Source of the DNA: Spongilla lacustris
Lineage: Eukaryota; Porifera; Demospongiae; Spongillida; Spongillidae
Reading direction: 5' to 3'
Assembly: GCA_949361645.1 (NCBI GenBank)
Contig: OX442418.1
Span: forward strand, 11,008,632 to 11,072,631
DNA length: 64,000 nucleotides
The notes under the pieces were generated by a model. That model made no database searches. It was given only the letters and a program-made list of their open reading frames with translations, and was not told the origin of the DNA. Positions within the stretch are counted from its first letter, which is position 1. The number at the start of each line of letters is the position of its first letter. The translations under genes were made by a program, and so were the position numbers. Shown here in pieces: positions 22,730-33,428 of the stretch.

Positions 22730-23331
22730 AAAGTAGCATTTTAACTCCAAACTATCTTTTCATGCAGATAAGATGCACAATTGTAAGCTAGTGATTATAT
22801 GCCATGAAGTAACTTAAGCAGGTGCAATTCATTATCAATGAAAATTCTCGGTTGCCTAACAGTATGCAATATGATGCCACACACGCGTCTTAATTTACTG
22901 TTGCCAGGCTACACACAATTAAAGTAATATAAGCAGCTGCAGACACGTTGATTACAGCAGGCGGTTCTAATTCAGCAAAGGTGACCAAGCCAATAAATAC
23001 GGCTCGTTAGCAAAGAGAACACTGAGTTTAAGATATCCGAAGAACAAAGGTATGCCTATCAATAAAATTAAAAAGAGGCCTATATACTCGTCGCTCGATA
23101 CTAATAAGAGGAATCATGGGCGGACCCAGGATTTCAGAAAAGGGGGGAAGTGGAGGGGGGTTGTTAATGAATAAAATGAATAATAAAGCGAGCGGGGGGG
23201 GGGACCGTAAAACTGCGTGCAAAAAAAAGTATTTTGGACAACAGGGGGGGCTGCAATCCCCAACCCCCCCTCCCCTCCCCCTGTATCCGCCCCTGGGAAT
23301 CTAACTATTGCAACGAATATACACTAAGCCA
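22730..23331. repeat. Inverted dispersed repeat, left copy
   Basis: Its reverse complement is found at about 31140-31555, with dozens of matching words (for example GGTTGCCTA, GTTGCCAGGCTAC, GGCGGTTCTAATTC, AAGATATCCGAAGAAC). This copy is interrupted by the MITE at 23116-23295, which the right copy lacks. Confidence 0.75.
23116..23295. mobile_element. Small hAT-like MITE
   Basis: Inverted ends ATGGGCGGACCCAGG and TGTATCCGCCCCTG, with purine-rich and pyrimidine-rich inner flanks. GGAATC occurs on both sides (23110-23115, 23296-23301). The empty site is preserved in the inverted copy near 31190. Confidence 0.7.
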
Positions 23332-23566
23332 TATCAGGACCCACGGTATTGGGTCCTATGTAGGATTGGCTTCAGATTGGCTTTAGTGGGCATGGTTTTC
23401 GATCGAGCGTTTTAAAACGGTAACGAAGCATTGCCATTACTCGCCAGCTCGCATATAATCCATCACAAACATGACAGATATGCACATATAACGTAAGCTT
23501 CGCTAAACAGTGCCGTTTACGTGGAGTGACAAGTCGGTACCAAAATTCCGCCATTTAATTTTTGTT
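23331..23566 (+). repeat. Dispersed repeat D, copy 2, plus flank
   Basis: Second copy of the repeat at 17434-17621 (23331-23526), followed by the piece shared with 21884-21930. The tyrosine-recombinase retroelement is inserted immediately downstream. Confidence 0.8.
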
Positions 23567-23773
23567 ATACGGTTTAAACGCACATTTAGACCGGGTTAAC
23601 AGCGACCGACTTGCAGAGGGCGGGGCATGGCTGGGGGCGGGCGCTACGTGGCGCGCACGGCAGCGGGTCAGGTCTACATATACACTGGTTGCTAGGCAGG
23701 CAAGTCCTTATCAGCTTAGGTTGGCGGACGAGCGTGTGGAGGGCTGCAGCTGGGTGCCGAGAGGATAGTCTCT
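23567..23773 (+). repeat. Split direct repeat A1
   Basis: Starts ATACGGTTTAAACGCA and ends GAGAGGATAGTCTCT. Its partner A2 is at 28709-28915 with few differences, so divergence since insertion is low. Confidence 0.9.
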
Positions 23774-24219
23774 ATACTGAGAGATGGAGCCGGACAGTAT
23801 ACAAGGTCTAAAGGTGCTTATTAGGGACATGGTGAGGGAGGGAATGGACGAAAGGGCCAGCAGTGCGGCGGAATCACTGCTATAGGAGGCGTCGAGCAGA
23901 GGTGAGTGTTAATTTCTATGGATGTACATGCATGCGTGATGGGCGAGTGGCGGCATGCGCAGGCGCACATGCAGTACCGGGAGTGTGTATATGCATGCAC
24001 TGATATTTGCACGAATGCTCGGTGGCTATATCATGCTGGCGGGTTGTTGATGTGGGTATATATTTTTTATGAGTACATGATGGCGGAACTCTTAATTGGT
24101 GTCATGCCAGAGCCGAGGACGGTCGAGAGTTTAGGTCTGCTGCATTGGATGGCGGTATGGTGGTTGACGGTTAAGTGGCAGTGCATGGCGTTCAGTCGAG
24201 TCATAGTGACCAGGCGAGG

Positions 24220-24660
24220 CGGTTGGCGAGTCATATGGTGACCAGTGACCAGGCGAGGCGGTTGGCGGGTCATATGGTGACCAGGCGAGGCGGTTGGCGG
24301 GTCATATGGTGACCAGGCGAGGCGGTTGGCGGGTCATATGGTGACCAGGCGAGGCAGTTGGCGGGTCATATGGTGACCAGGCGAGGCGGTTGGCGGGTCA
24401 TATGGTGACCAGTGACCAGGCGAGGCGGTTGACGGGTCATATGGTGACCAGTGACCAGGCGAGGCAGTTGGCGGGTCATATGGTGACCAGTGACCAGGCG
24501 AGGCGGTTGGCGGGTCATATGGTGACCAGTGACCAGGCGAGGCGGTTGGCGGGTCATATGGTGACCAGTGACCAGGCGAGGCAGTTGGCAGGTCATAAAG
24601 TGACCAGTCGGGTCATATAGTGACCAGGTGAGGCGGTTGGCGGGTCATATAGTGACCAAT
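24220..24660 (+). repeat. Tandem repeats inside the retroelement
   Basis: Unit GGTCATATGGTGACCAGGCG plus AGGCGGTTGGCG, with longer units carrying an extra GTGACCA. About twelve units. Related shorter units recur at 25146-25255 (GGGTCATAGTGACCAGTC). GGTCATATGGTGACC is itself palindromic. Confidence 0.9.
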
Positions 24661-24766
24661 CAGCTTAGTTGAACGGACGGACGTGTGCAGGGCTGCAGCT
24701 GGGTACTGAGAGGATAGTTTCTCAGTAGTGAGTATATAGATGGAGGACATGCATGTATACAAGCAC

Positions 24767-24896
24767 TGCAAAAAAACAAAGAGTGAGATTTAATCTATTG
24801 AAGATTAAACCACAGTCAAAAACGATTTAATCTAATCAATTTACGATTGTGGTTAAATCTTCAATAGATTAAATCCACTCTTTGTTTTTAGCAGTG
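24767..24896. mobile_element. Foldback MITE nested in the retroelement
   Basis: Inverted ends CACTGCAAAAAAACAAAGAG and its complement (CTCTTTGTTTTTAGCAGTG), with mirrored TTTAATCTATTGAAGATTAA words inside. About 130 bp, non-coding. Confidence 0.75.
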
Positions 24897-26469
24897 AGGT
24901 TTAAAGGTGCTTCAGTATTAGAGATGCAGCGGGGAGGGAGATAATGCCATTAATGGACGAAAGGGTTAGCAGTGTGGTGGGGTCACTGCTAAAGGAGTCG
25001 TCGAGCAGAGGAGTTGACGGACATGACGGCGGAACTCTTGACGGTCGAGAGTTTGGGTCTACCCGTTGTCGGCAGCGAGTCTAGCTGTTGCATCCGATGG
25101 TGGTGTGGTGGTCGAGTCGAATCGATGGTTAAGTGGTGGTGGCGGGGTCATAGTGACCAGTCGGGTCATAGTGACCAGTCGGGTTATAGTGACCAGTCAG
25201 GTTATAGTGACCAGTCGGGTTATAGTGACCAGTCGGGTCATAGTGACCAGGCGAGGCGGTTGGCGACAGACGTTGATGTGCCGGAGGATTCGCCGTTCGT
25301 AATAAGCGAGGGTCTGCCGCCGGTAAGTTAATGCATGAAAAAGATACTCAGGAGAGATTTTGTCGACATGGCGGAGTTGCCGCTGCGCGATAATCTGGAG
25401 GCAGACCGGCGGGTGCAAGGGCGTGAAGCGAAGAGCACTGATATGGCAGGACCCAGAGACTCGCGCGGAGGTGTCTGACTTACTAAGTTAGGTGCAATGT
25501 TTCGGCATATATGTTTGCGTCGTGGCGACCAAGTCGGATACGCCAGCTGTTGGCCTATCAAATAGTAATCGTCCAGGAAGCTCGGCGTCTTGGTGGGATG
25601 GGTTGGCAGGTGTACGACTCGTTATTTAGGCAGCAGGCAGCAGTGTGTAGTTCGTCGAAGCTGACTAGCAGCTTGTACGCGGTGACGTTTTTGGCTCAGC
25701 AGGGGATGCGACCATGGCGAGGACGAGTGTTCTCGCGCCGGGACAACGGGGGTAGGCGGGTTCCATGCTGCGAAAATGGGACGGGCAGCAACTTGCCCCT
25801 CAAAAGGACCGTTTGTCTAGCTTGCTTTGTATGGAACAAAGGGCGTTGTTAATACCCTTATTGTCGTTTTCGACATGTTTGTGTGCATGCGTTGCCAAGG
25901 CGACCATCGGATCACCGAGTGTCGGCAGCAGCTGTCGCAGGCATCTGCGCGTGGTAGGGCTGCGAACTGACATAGGTGAAAGAAAAACCCTATAGATTGG
26001 ATGCATTTATGCATGCATGGTGTTCTGTACGTGTCTATTATATACGTTGTTAGTGTCGTGATATCTTTATATAGCATACATGCAATTGTTGTTGAAGTGT
26101 CATTTTTATCCGCACTGTATATATACATGTATGTATACCAAGGTGTGCCCACTAGGTATGCATGTGTACACCATGCAGCTCGCTGGTGGAGATGAGCAAC
26201 TGCAGGGCGCCGGTGTATAGTTGTTACCCGGTTACGTCGGAAGGCGTGGAAAAAGGAGTTGTCGCGGTTCCCTGATATAGGGAGTTTGTGAAGTTTTTGC
26301 TAGATGGCAGGGCGCATGGTTTCTGGGTTAGTTACAAATAAGAGCTAGGTGGCTCCTTTGGTGAGCGCGAAAAGAAACGTGTTGTCGGCGGAGGCGAATC
26401 CTATACAATCGTCCATGCGGGACTACTTTGCGGAGGAGCTATACTATAGGTGAAGGTAGAGTGGTGGCC

Positions 26470-27150
26470 GTTTCCCCAAGGCGAAGGTTCACATCAGCCG
26501 GTTCGGCGTGATTCCTAAGGGCAGCCAGCCTGCATGGATAATGGCGTGTCATTGTCGTTGGCATTGCGTGAGTAATTGGGGGGGGGCCGATTGCGAGGAA
26601 GGTGTGCCAGCCGTCGACGTCTTAGGTATCGAGGTAGACACCCTACCTCAGACGAAGTTGGAGCGGTTGAAGGAGGCTATTTACGGGGTGGCAGGCTCGG
26701 AAGGCGTGCGCAAAGAGGGAGCTCAAATCGCCAGTTGGCCAATTACAGCATGCTTGTCGGGTGATCCGGTCAGGGCGTACATTTCTTGCGCACGATGATA
26801 AATCCGGTGTCAGTTGCGGGCGAACTGCACCGCCATCAATAAATTGTTCCGGGCCGACTTGGTCTGGTGGGCGACGTTCCTCGAGGAGTGGAAGGGCATT
26901 TCAATATTGAACAGTGTTCGAGGTGACGTCTGGGTCGGTCTGACGCGTCGGGTGCGTGGGGTTGCATGTGGCGTTTTTTGCCTCGAGAGGAGAATGTTTC
27001 ACGTACCAATGGCCGGCGAGTTGGTCCAGGGTGCCTATCACAGCGAAGGAATTATTCCCAATAGTGCATGGTGGCACTTGCCAGTTGGGGTAGTTCGTGG
27101 CGAGGTAAGTTGGTGCGGTGTCGGTGCGACAATGCGGCAGTGGTAGCCTT
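26470..27150 (+). pseudogene. Retroelement RT/RNase H remnant
   Basis: RT motif-1 sequence SRFGVIPKGSQPAW (about 26496-26540) is followed within about 90 nt by the RT C-terminal block LGIEVDTLPQTKLERLKEAI (26617-26676). The catalytic palm with YxDD is therefore deleted. The RNase H region begins DLVWWATFLEEWKGISIL (from about 26855), then VGLTRRVRGVACGVF. Frame changes occur near 26800 and 27145. Order and motifs are those of DIRS-type pol. Confidence 0.7.
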
Positions 27151-27213
27151 AGTACTATACGGCACTACTGAGCAAGGATGAACTGGTTAGGTACTTGATG
27201 AGGTGTTTGTCCT

Positions 27214-28350
27214 ATGAGGGCCGAGCACATTGCGGGAGTGAGTAACGTGGCAGGCAGCCTTTCGCGAAAAAATGTCGCCTTGTCAGTTTTGCCTATCCGA
27301 CAGGTTCCCACAGCACGTCAGGCCCCAGCGCCGATGCCGGGCGGCCTGTTACAGGTGTTACTACAGCTGGGTCCAGCTGCAGATTGGACCTCAATGAGCG
27401 GAACCGCTGCGCTGACGTCAACATTGACAAAGCTAGATATAGCCAACTCAGCTCAGTTCAGCAAACGTATCGTATCGGTATGCGGCGTTTTTTACAAGTT
27501 CTGTCGCCTAGCGAACCGGACTCCGCGACCATCCTCGGAGCGGGACTTGTGTAGGTTCGTATCGCATTTGGTGTCGATAGGGTGGAAGCATCGGACGTTA
27601 CCTATCAGTGATTAGTTAAAGGCGGGGCTGCCAACCCTTCTAGAAGGTGGGTGGAGAGGGCTCAGGCGGAACAAGGCGGGGAAGAGAGACAGCGTCTTCC
27701 TATTTATTACACCAGAGTTACTTGTAGTGTTGAGGACAGTATAGGCATGCATGGGTTTCGCGGGGATGTGATGTCGATACCAAAATGTGGTGGGCGGTGT
27801 GCCGCATTGGGTTTTTCACCTTTCTGAGAGTTAGGCGGGAGATGACAGTGTCGTCAGAGGCGGGTTACTATCCAGGGGTGCATGCACCTTAGCGTGAGTG
27901 ACGTGGCGGTACGAGGACGTCGCCAGTAGTCCAACTTCTGTTCAATTGCATATAATGCAGTCGAAGACCGACCCGTTTGGTCTTTGGTAGTAGGGAGAAC
28001 GGGTACGAGTTTCCGTCCAGTGGCAGCGCGTCTCGACTATACCTTCGACTAAAGAGGGTTAGCGAGGGCCCGTTGTTTTGCTACCAGGGTGGGCGCGGTA
28101 TTTGACGAGGCAGTGCCTTGTAGAGTCACTGAGGAAGGGCCTGTCGAGGGCGGGTATCGATCAGAGTAAGTACTGCAGCCACAGCTTAAGGATAGGAGCG
28201 GCAACAACGGCGGCCAAGAAGGGCCTGGGCGACGCAGTACTAGTCATCAAGACACTGGGTAGATGGGAGAGTGTGGCGTACCAGAAGTATGTTCGAATTC
28301 GGATCCCGTCCGAGCAGTTGGCGGGTTACTCCACACTGTTAGCTTCGTAG
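27214..28350 (+). pseudogene. Retroelement tyrosine recombinase, broken
   Basis: From 27214 AEHIAGVSNVAGSLSR marks the end of RNase H. The recombinase core-binding part follows (LDIANSAQFSKRIVSVCGVF; ERDLCRFVSHLVSIGW) until a stop at 27613. The catalytic region is frame-broken at 27616-28075. It recovers at 28078-28350 with HSLRIGAATTAAKKGLGDA and LGRWESVAYQKYVR, containing the His-x-x-Arg motif and the nucleophile Tyr. The enzyme would integrate circular cDNA by strand exchange. Several stops make this copy inactive. Confidence 0.75.
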
Positions 28351-28512
28351 GTTAGCCATAGATAGCACACCGCTAGGTTTGTATTCAGTGTATTAAAATA
28401 GCTGGACATGTACCATCAGTCATGTTGATTCGTGCGAGGGAGAGTCGCGGACGGGGGTGGAGTGGGGCTGTGGGTTGTGCTTGGGCTAGGAGAGGTCCCT
28501 CTCCTTTTGGGT

Positions 28513-28708
28513 CGGAACTGGCAGTTTCCGCCAGTGTCCCCCCAAGCCCAACCCCCTCCCCGAGGGGGGAAGGGCGGGGGACCTGCCTCCATACCTTGGG
28601 GGCGGGCCGGGACCGCCCTGGGCACTTCCGCCAACCCCCAGGGGTACATTGTGATCCCAGGGGAGACAGGACGTAAGGAATTCAGGGTAAGTCCAGGTAA
28701 GCTGTTAA
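28513..28708 (+). repeat. Split direct repeat B1
   Basis: GC-rich, starts CGGAACTGGCAG and ends GTCCAGGTAAGCTGTTAA. Partner B2 at 29006-29200. B1 is directly followed by A2. Confidence 0.9.
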
Positions 28709-28915
28709 ATACGGTTTAAACGCACGTTTAGACCGGGTTAACAGCAACCGACTTGCAGAGGGCGGGGCGTGGCTGGGGGCGGGCGCTACGTGGCGCGCAC
28801 GGCAGCGGGTCAGGTCTACATATACACTGGTTGCTAGGCAGGCAAGTCCTTATCAGCTTAGGTTGGCGGACGAGCGTGTGGAGGACTGCAGCTGGGTGCC
28901 GAGAGGATAGTCTCT
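28709..28915 (+). repeat. Split direct repeat A2
   Basis: Copy of A1 lying directly after B1, as expected for the internal B1A2 junction of PAT/Ngaro elements. A 90-bp unique spacer separates it from B2. Confidence 0.9.
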
Positions 28916-29005
28916 CCCACCCACCCACCCGCTTAGTAGTAGGTAGTTCTTGCTTCGTCAGGGGATGGCTTACGCTATCTTTCTGATGTGATCAGTGTCA
29001 AGGGC

Positions 29006-29200
29006 CGGAACTGGCAGTTGCCGCCAGTGTCCCCCAAGCCCAACCCCCTCCCCGAGGGGGGAAGGGCGGGGGACCTGCCTCCATACCTTGGGGGCGGGCC
29101 GGGACCGCCCTGGGCACTTCCGCCAACCCCCAGGGGTACATTGTGATCCCAGGGAAGACGGGACGTAAGGAATTCAGGGTAAGTCCAGGTAAGCTGTTAA
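29006..29200 (+). repeat. Split direct repeat B2 (right end)
   Basis: Copy of B1 that ends the element. The next base begins a separate MITE. Confidence 0.9.
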
Positions 29201-29838
29201 CTAAGTCGGCACTTATGCAGTTCCCCCCCCCCCCCCCCCCCCCACTTTAATTTTCCGTTTACGTAATGCTTGTATGTTTATTTACGTATAATGATAACCA
29301 CCTGCTGTATTACGATGGCTGTTGCTACATGTACTGTTTCTATTCCTCCACTTCTTCCTACTGAGGTTGTTAGTTGTGTAGTTAGTTTGAAAGTTGCTTT
29401 TATGTCCAGTTAACCAGCAGACCGTCGTGATGCCGCTATGCTTTCTGCCGATAATTCGCCAACATGTATTGCACCGGGAACTACTACAATATCGGTCAGA
29501 CCTTTGGGCGGCATACAACAAGCTAGGAACACAACGATACCAGTGTGTCTTACCGTTAACCATACATACAATGCAACTTTCATCAACGTACCTTACCACC
29601 ATGTAAGTGTTCTTTAAAGGAGGGAGGGGTTCCCCCTCCCTCACCCTCCCCTTTTTTCATTTCATGGAGTGTTGGTTACGTCCGTTATTTAGTAAAAAGG
29701 AAGTGGGGAGGGTGAGGGAGGGGGTAACCCTCCCTCTTAAATAAAGAGTCTAGTACCACACGCATTACATTTTAAAAATAATTACATAAACGCAAAATTA
29801 AAGTGGGGGGAGGTGGAAACTGCATAAGTGCCACTTAG
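29201..29838. mobile_element. MITE with about 45-bp inverted ends
   Basis: The left end starts CTAAGTCGGCACTTATGCAG and the right end is its near-complement (CTGCATAAGTGCCACTTAG). Adjacent ACTTTAATTTT/AAAATTAAAGT words also mirror. Includes a 21-nt C run (29223-29243) and an inner palindrome of GGGAGGG/CCCTCCC words (29615-29735). Non-coding. Confidence 0.75.
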
Positions 29839-30490
29839 TCTTCCGTTCATCACGTATAACTCGCGACAGGAACGTCGTAAGAAGACAAGATTAGCTTCAA
29901 GAAATTAAATTTTTGTCTTGATTTTTGTACAAGAATGGCTCATGATATAAATCTATAAATTACAGATTCACAATCAGACCGATTTATCGTACTTAGTACA
30001 TGTGTTTAAAAATCAATTTGAAAAAAAGAGCTAAATGTCCGCCTATGTATGGGCAATTTCTCCATATGAACTGCATACGGTTCATATGGTGATACATATC
30101 GAAGAATATGCGCGGAAAATGCAGATCTGCATACGAAATGGTCTCGCGCAGTGATTGTTGTGGTTTCTTATGTATTCATGCATCGCTGTTGGATACACTC
30201 ACCTTTACCGCTTATCGCAACTTTGATCTATACACAATGCAAACACCTGCCAGCTGCAGCTGCCTCCCGCGTCTTTGATATTTGACCGTATTTACATAAG
30301 TTTTTTATATACACAAAGTACTCCGATCTATGTACGTAAGTAAAGTTTTAACTGTTATCTATTACTCTGCATATACAGTGGACGCGTGAAACGCTGTAAA
30401 CGATTGAACGTCGCTACTTCATTTGTCGCTGAACGGCGACATCCGCTCTGAGGGAGACAATAATACCAGTTGATTGGGTTAAAATATATA
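29839..30490. other. No gene; copy of repeat from 22.68 kb
   Basis: The first about 70 bp (TCTTCCGTTCATCACGTATA...) match 22678-22745 in the same orientation. A TGCATACG/CATATG-rich part lies at 30055-30135. No exon was recognised. Confidence 0.5.
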
Positions 30491-30771
30491 ACAAGTAAAT
30501 CAAAAACTTCTCTATCGAGAAAGTGATTGGTGGGATGTGGTGCAAAAAGCAAGGAAACAAGGTACAGATGTTAAAGTGCAGGTTTGGAAGGATCCTACAA
30601 CTCACAGTCCTGAATTTGCAAACAAAGAATCCTATTTGCAAATGTACGACTGTTATAGTTGTATAGGATCCTACCAAACCTCACTTTAACATACTGTACC
30701 TTGTTTCCTTGCTTTTTGCACCACCAATCATACATCCCACCAATCACTTTCTCGATAGAGAAGTTTTTGTT
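30491..30771. mobile_element. Foldback MITE, family A, copy 2
   Basis: Palindrome starting ACAAGTAAATCAAAAACTTC, with the same internal words as copy 3. Its right flank (CTCTGCCAGGAGTGTTCA) is nearly repeated to the right of copy 3, showing that MITE and flank were duplicated together. Confidence 0.85.
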
Positions 30772-30809
30772 CCCCTAATTTGTTTTCTCTGCCAGGAGTG
30801 TTCAGTAAT

Positions 30810-31101
30810 ACAAGTAAATCAAAAACTTCTCTATCGAGAAATTGGTGGGATGTAGGATTGGTGGTGCAAAAAGCAAGGAAACAAGGTATACCGTATGTTA
30901 AAGTGAGGTTTGGTAGGATCCTACAACTCAGTCCTGAATTTGCAAATTTAGAAGCCTATTTGCAAATGTAGGACTGTTATAGTTGTAGGATCCTACCAAA
31001 CCTCACTTTAACATACGGTACCTTGTTTCCTTGCATTTTGCACCACCAATCCTACATCCCACCAATCACTTTCTCGATAGAGACGTTTTTGATTTACTTG
31101 T
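30810..31101. mobile_element. Foldback MITE, family A, copy 3
   Basis: Palindrome with arms of about 130 bp; ends ACAAGTAAATCAAAAACTTC and complement. Better arm identity than copy 2. Confidence 0.85.
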
Positions 31102-31139
31102 TTCCCTATTTTTTTTGTCTCTGCCAGTAGTGTTCAATA

Positions 31140-31555
31140 TAATATATGGCTTAGTGTATTCGTTGCGATGTATAGGACGCTTAGATTCCTCTTACGTGTA
31201 GTCTGAGTATAGGCCTCTTTTTTATTTCATTTATAGGCCTACCTTTGTTCTTCGGATATCTTAAACTGAGAGTTCTCCTTGCTAACGAGCCGTTTTCTTT
31301 GGCTTGGTCCTTTGTTGAATTAGAACCGCCTGTTGTAAACGTGTCTGCAGCTGTGTACGTGTGCGTAGCCTGGCAACAGTAATTTAAGACGCGGTCATAT
31401 TGCATACTGCTAGGCAACCGAGAATTTTCACCAATAATGAATTGCACCTGCTTGGGTCATTTCACGGCATTTCATCACCAGCTAACAACTGTAGGTCTTA
31501 TTTGTATAAAAGGGCACGTTTGGAAATAAAATGCAACTTTTTGCCGCACTAATTT
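31140..31555. repeat. Inverted dispersed repeat, right copy
   Basis: Reverse complement of 22730-23331 with the 180-bp MITE absent. Homology starts near ATATGGCTTAGTGTATTCG and fades near 31555. Confidence 0.75.
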
Positions 31556-32438
31556 ATTCGTAAAGTAGACATGTTACGTAACATTTATTAACAATTATGT
31601 CATTTATCTATAATGTTTTTAACTAATGGCGCTAGCATAATACACAAAGCCGGGCTCTGATCATACTGGAGTAACGTATTGCGAATAAGTAAAAGTAATT
31701 GTACATTGGCCTGACCCTTCGATATATAGCTCCCGTAAACACAGATTGAACACGCACCGCAGGATGACCGAAAGCCATAGGGATGATGTCGGCTTCGTCC
31801 AAAGTGGCCGGCCGGTCCGCAATTACTAGTAGTTCACGACGGGAGTCCCAACATGTCATCATATATGCTCCGCCATGCATATTTACCCATTCTTACAATA
31901 TTGGTGCAGCGTCCATTGTGCACGTCACGCCACCAGCCCTTTTTATGCCACCTTTCTCTATGGCTATGCGGCAATTCATTATTGCCATGAAGCCTCGATC
32001 GCGATCATCGCGCGGGCAGCATATCGTAAAAGCAGAGATAATGAAAAGCGATACTTCCTATGATATATGCTACTACATTTATAGTTTCTCTTAGCCCCTT
32101 CCGTAGTCAATCATCGACTCAATGTGATATGGGTGGGCGGACCGGCAGCGTGGGCGTTTCTCTAGAGCTGAACACATTGGCAAGCTCGAACCCGTATCTT
32201 AAACGTTTATTTCATGTCAAGATATCGAACTTCTTATAGGTTAATACATTTACCGTAGTGATCAGGTCGACGGGTCATGCTGCCCTTCCCCATCACTGAG
32301 TTACGTTTACAAATTGACAATTTTTTTAAAATAATTGATCACTTTCGCATATACCACAAAGACCCTGCTGCTCTTCTTCCTCATCGGATGGCTATCACAG
32401 CTACAAGCAAGTCTAGTGTCATATGATGAGCACCAAAC
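31556..32438. other. No certain gene; one weak minus-strand exon-like stretch
   Basis: A minus-strand frame (31632-31880) reads RRELLVIADRPATLDEADII, which looks protein-like, but no family was recognised. Near 32350-32400 the minus strand reads PSDEEEEQQGLCGIC, an acidic stretch and CxxC that could be the RING entry of the RNF113-like gene upstream on that strand. Both are tentative. Confidence 0.2.
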
Positions 32439-32456
32439 AAAAAAAAAAAAAAAAAA
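32439..32456 (+). repeat. Poly-A tract
   Basis: 18 A. It could be a retroposon tail, but no body was recognised upstream. Confidence 0.6.
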
Positions 32457-32727
32457 GATAAGTGCCTAAGTAGCATCATAGATACTTTATGGTAGCACAT
32501 CTCCATGGAAACAGTTGCAAACAGACATTTAAACAAATGAACAGCTCCTGATATTGAAACCTAGAGAAAAAAAGTGATGGTTATGCATCAGAACAAATGC
32601 CCCTACCATAAAACCAAAGCCTCTCAGCATCATGCACAAAGCACACTCCATCCCCTCCCATTAGGTCCAATGCAAAGCTCAACCAAGGCATCAGGACTAG
32701 TGCTTGCCCAACAGGCCCCTGTCATTA

Positions 32728-32731
32728 CCCC

Positions 32732-32762
<31 letters not shown>

Positions 32763-33020
32763 ATTCTGCACACAGTGTGTGGTTTGTATGACTTATACAT
32801 GTAACTTCTCTGTATGGTTTCTACAGTGCTTGGGTGAATTAAAACTATACTGACCTAAGGTCATTTACAAATAGAAAGGAGTACAGTGTAGGTGGTACGA
32901 AGGTGAAGAGGAAAGACACATGAACACTTAACCTTCAGTAGTCTAAGTAGGTACCATGCAGCCCCGGATCAAGCATAGCCTTGGGGGTGGGGGCCAGCTG
33001 CCCCCCCCCCCCCCCCCCCC
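32728..33020. repeat. Poly-C tracts with short (CA)n
   Basis: 21 C at 32728-32748 followed by (CA)n, and 20 C at 33001-33020. The second is preceded by GCAGCCCCGGATCAAGC, which resembles a hAT-type end; its partner end was not fixed. Confidence 0.7.
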
Positions 33021-33428
33021 ACTCCCCCATGGCACCCCTCTGGCAGCAATTGCCGCCCCCCCCCAGCCACATGCTTCCGTTCATGATTACATGCATATAC
33101 CTGCGAGTAGATTACGTGTTGCATCATACTTGCTGAAAAGCAGTGGAGCAGAACAGGGCATGTACAAATGTGCCCCTTCGACTGCATTCCCTCCTCCCCC
33201 CCACCCCCCACCCAGTTTTCGTGCGCCCTCTGGTAAAACCAAATTCATGTAGGTCCAGGGTAGTCTTACATGTACATAAGTACATGCCAGTAGTTAGATA
33301 GATGTACACATGTACATGTTAGTCTTAGGCCTAATGTAGATATGGTAGTCTTAGGTAGGTACATATAAGTCCAGGATAGAAAGGCCTACATAGGTACATG
33401 TATAGGGTATGTTTATTTTAAGTCTAAC

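Larger units (their letters stand above)
23567..29200 (+). mobile_element. DIRS/Ngaro/PAT-type retrotransposon with split direct repeats
   Basis: Terminal architecture A1 (23567-23773), internal region, B1 (28513-28708), A2 (28709-28915), B2 (29006-29200). A1 and A2 are nearly identical and so are B1 and B2. This is the split-direct-repeat arrangement of PAT and Ngaro retrotransposons, which use a tyrosine recombinase and no DDE integrase. Inside are remnants of RT, RNase H and recombinase in the plus orientation, so the structure and the protein order agree. The coding part is broken and the RT core is deleted, so this copy is not autonomous. Confidence 0.85.
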
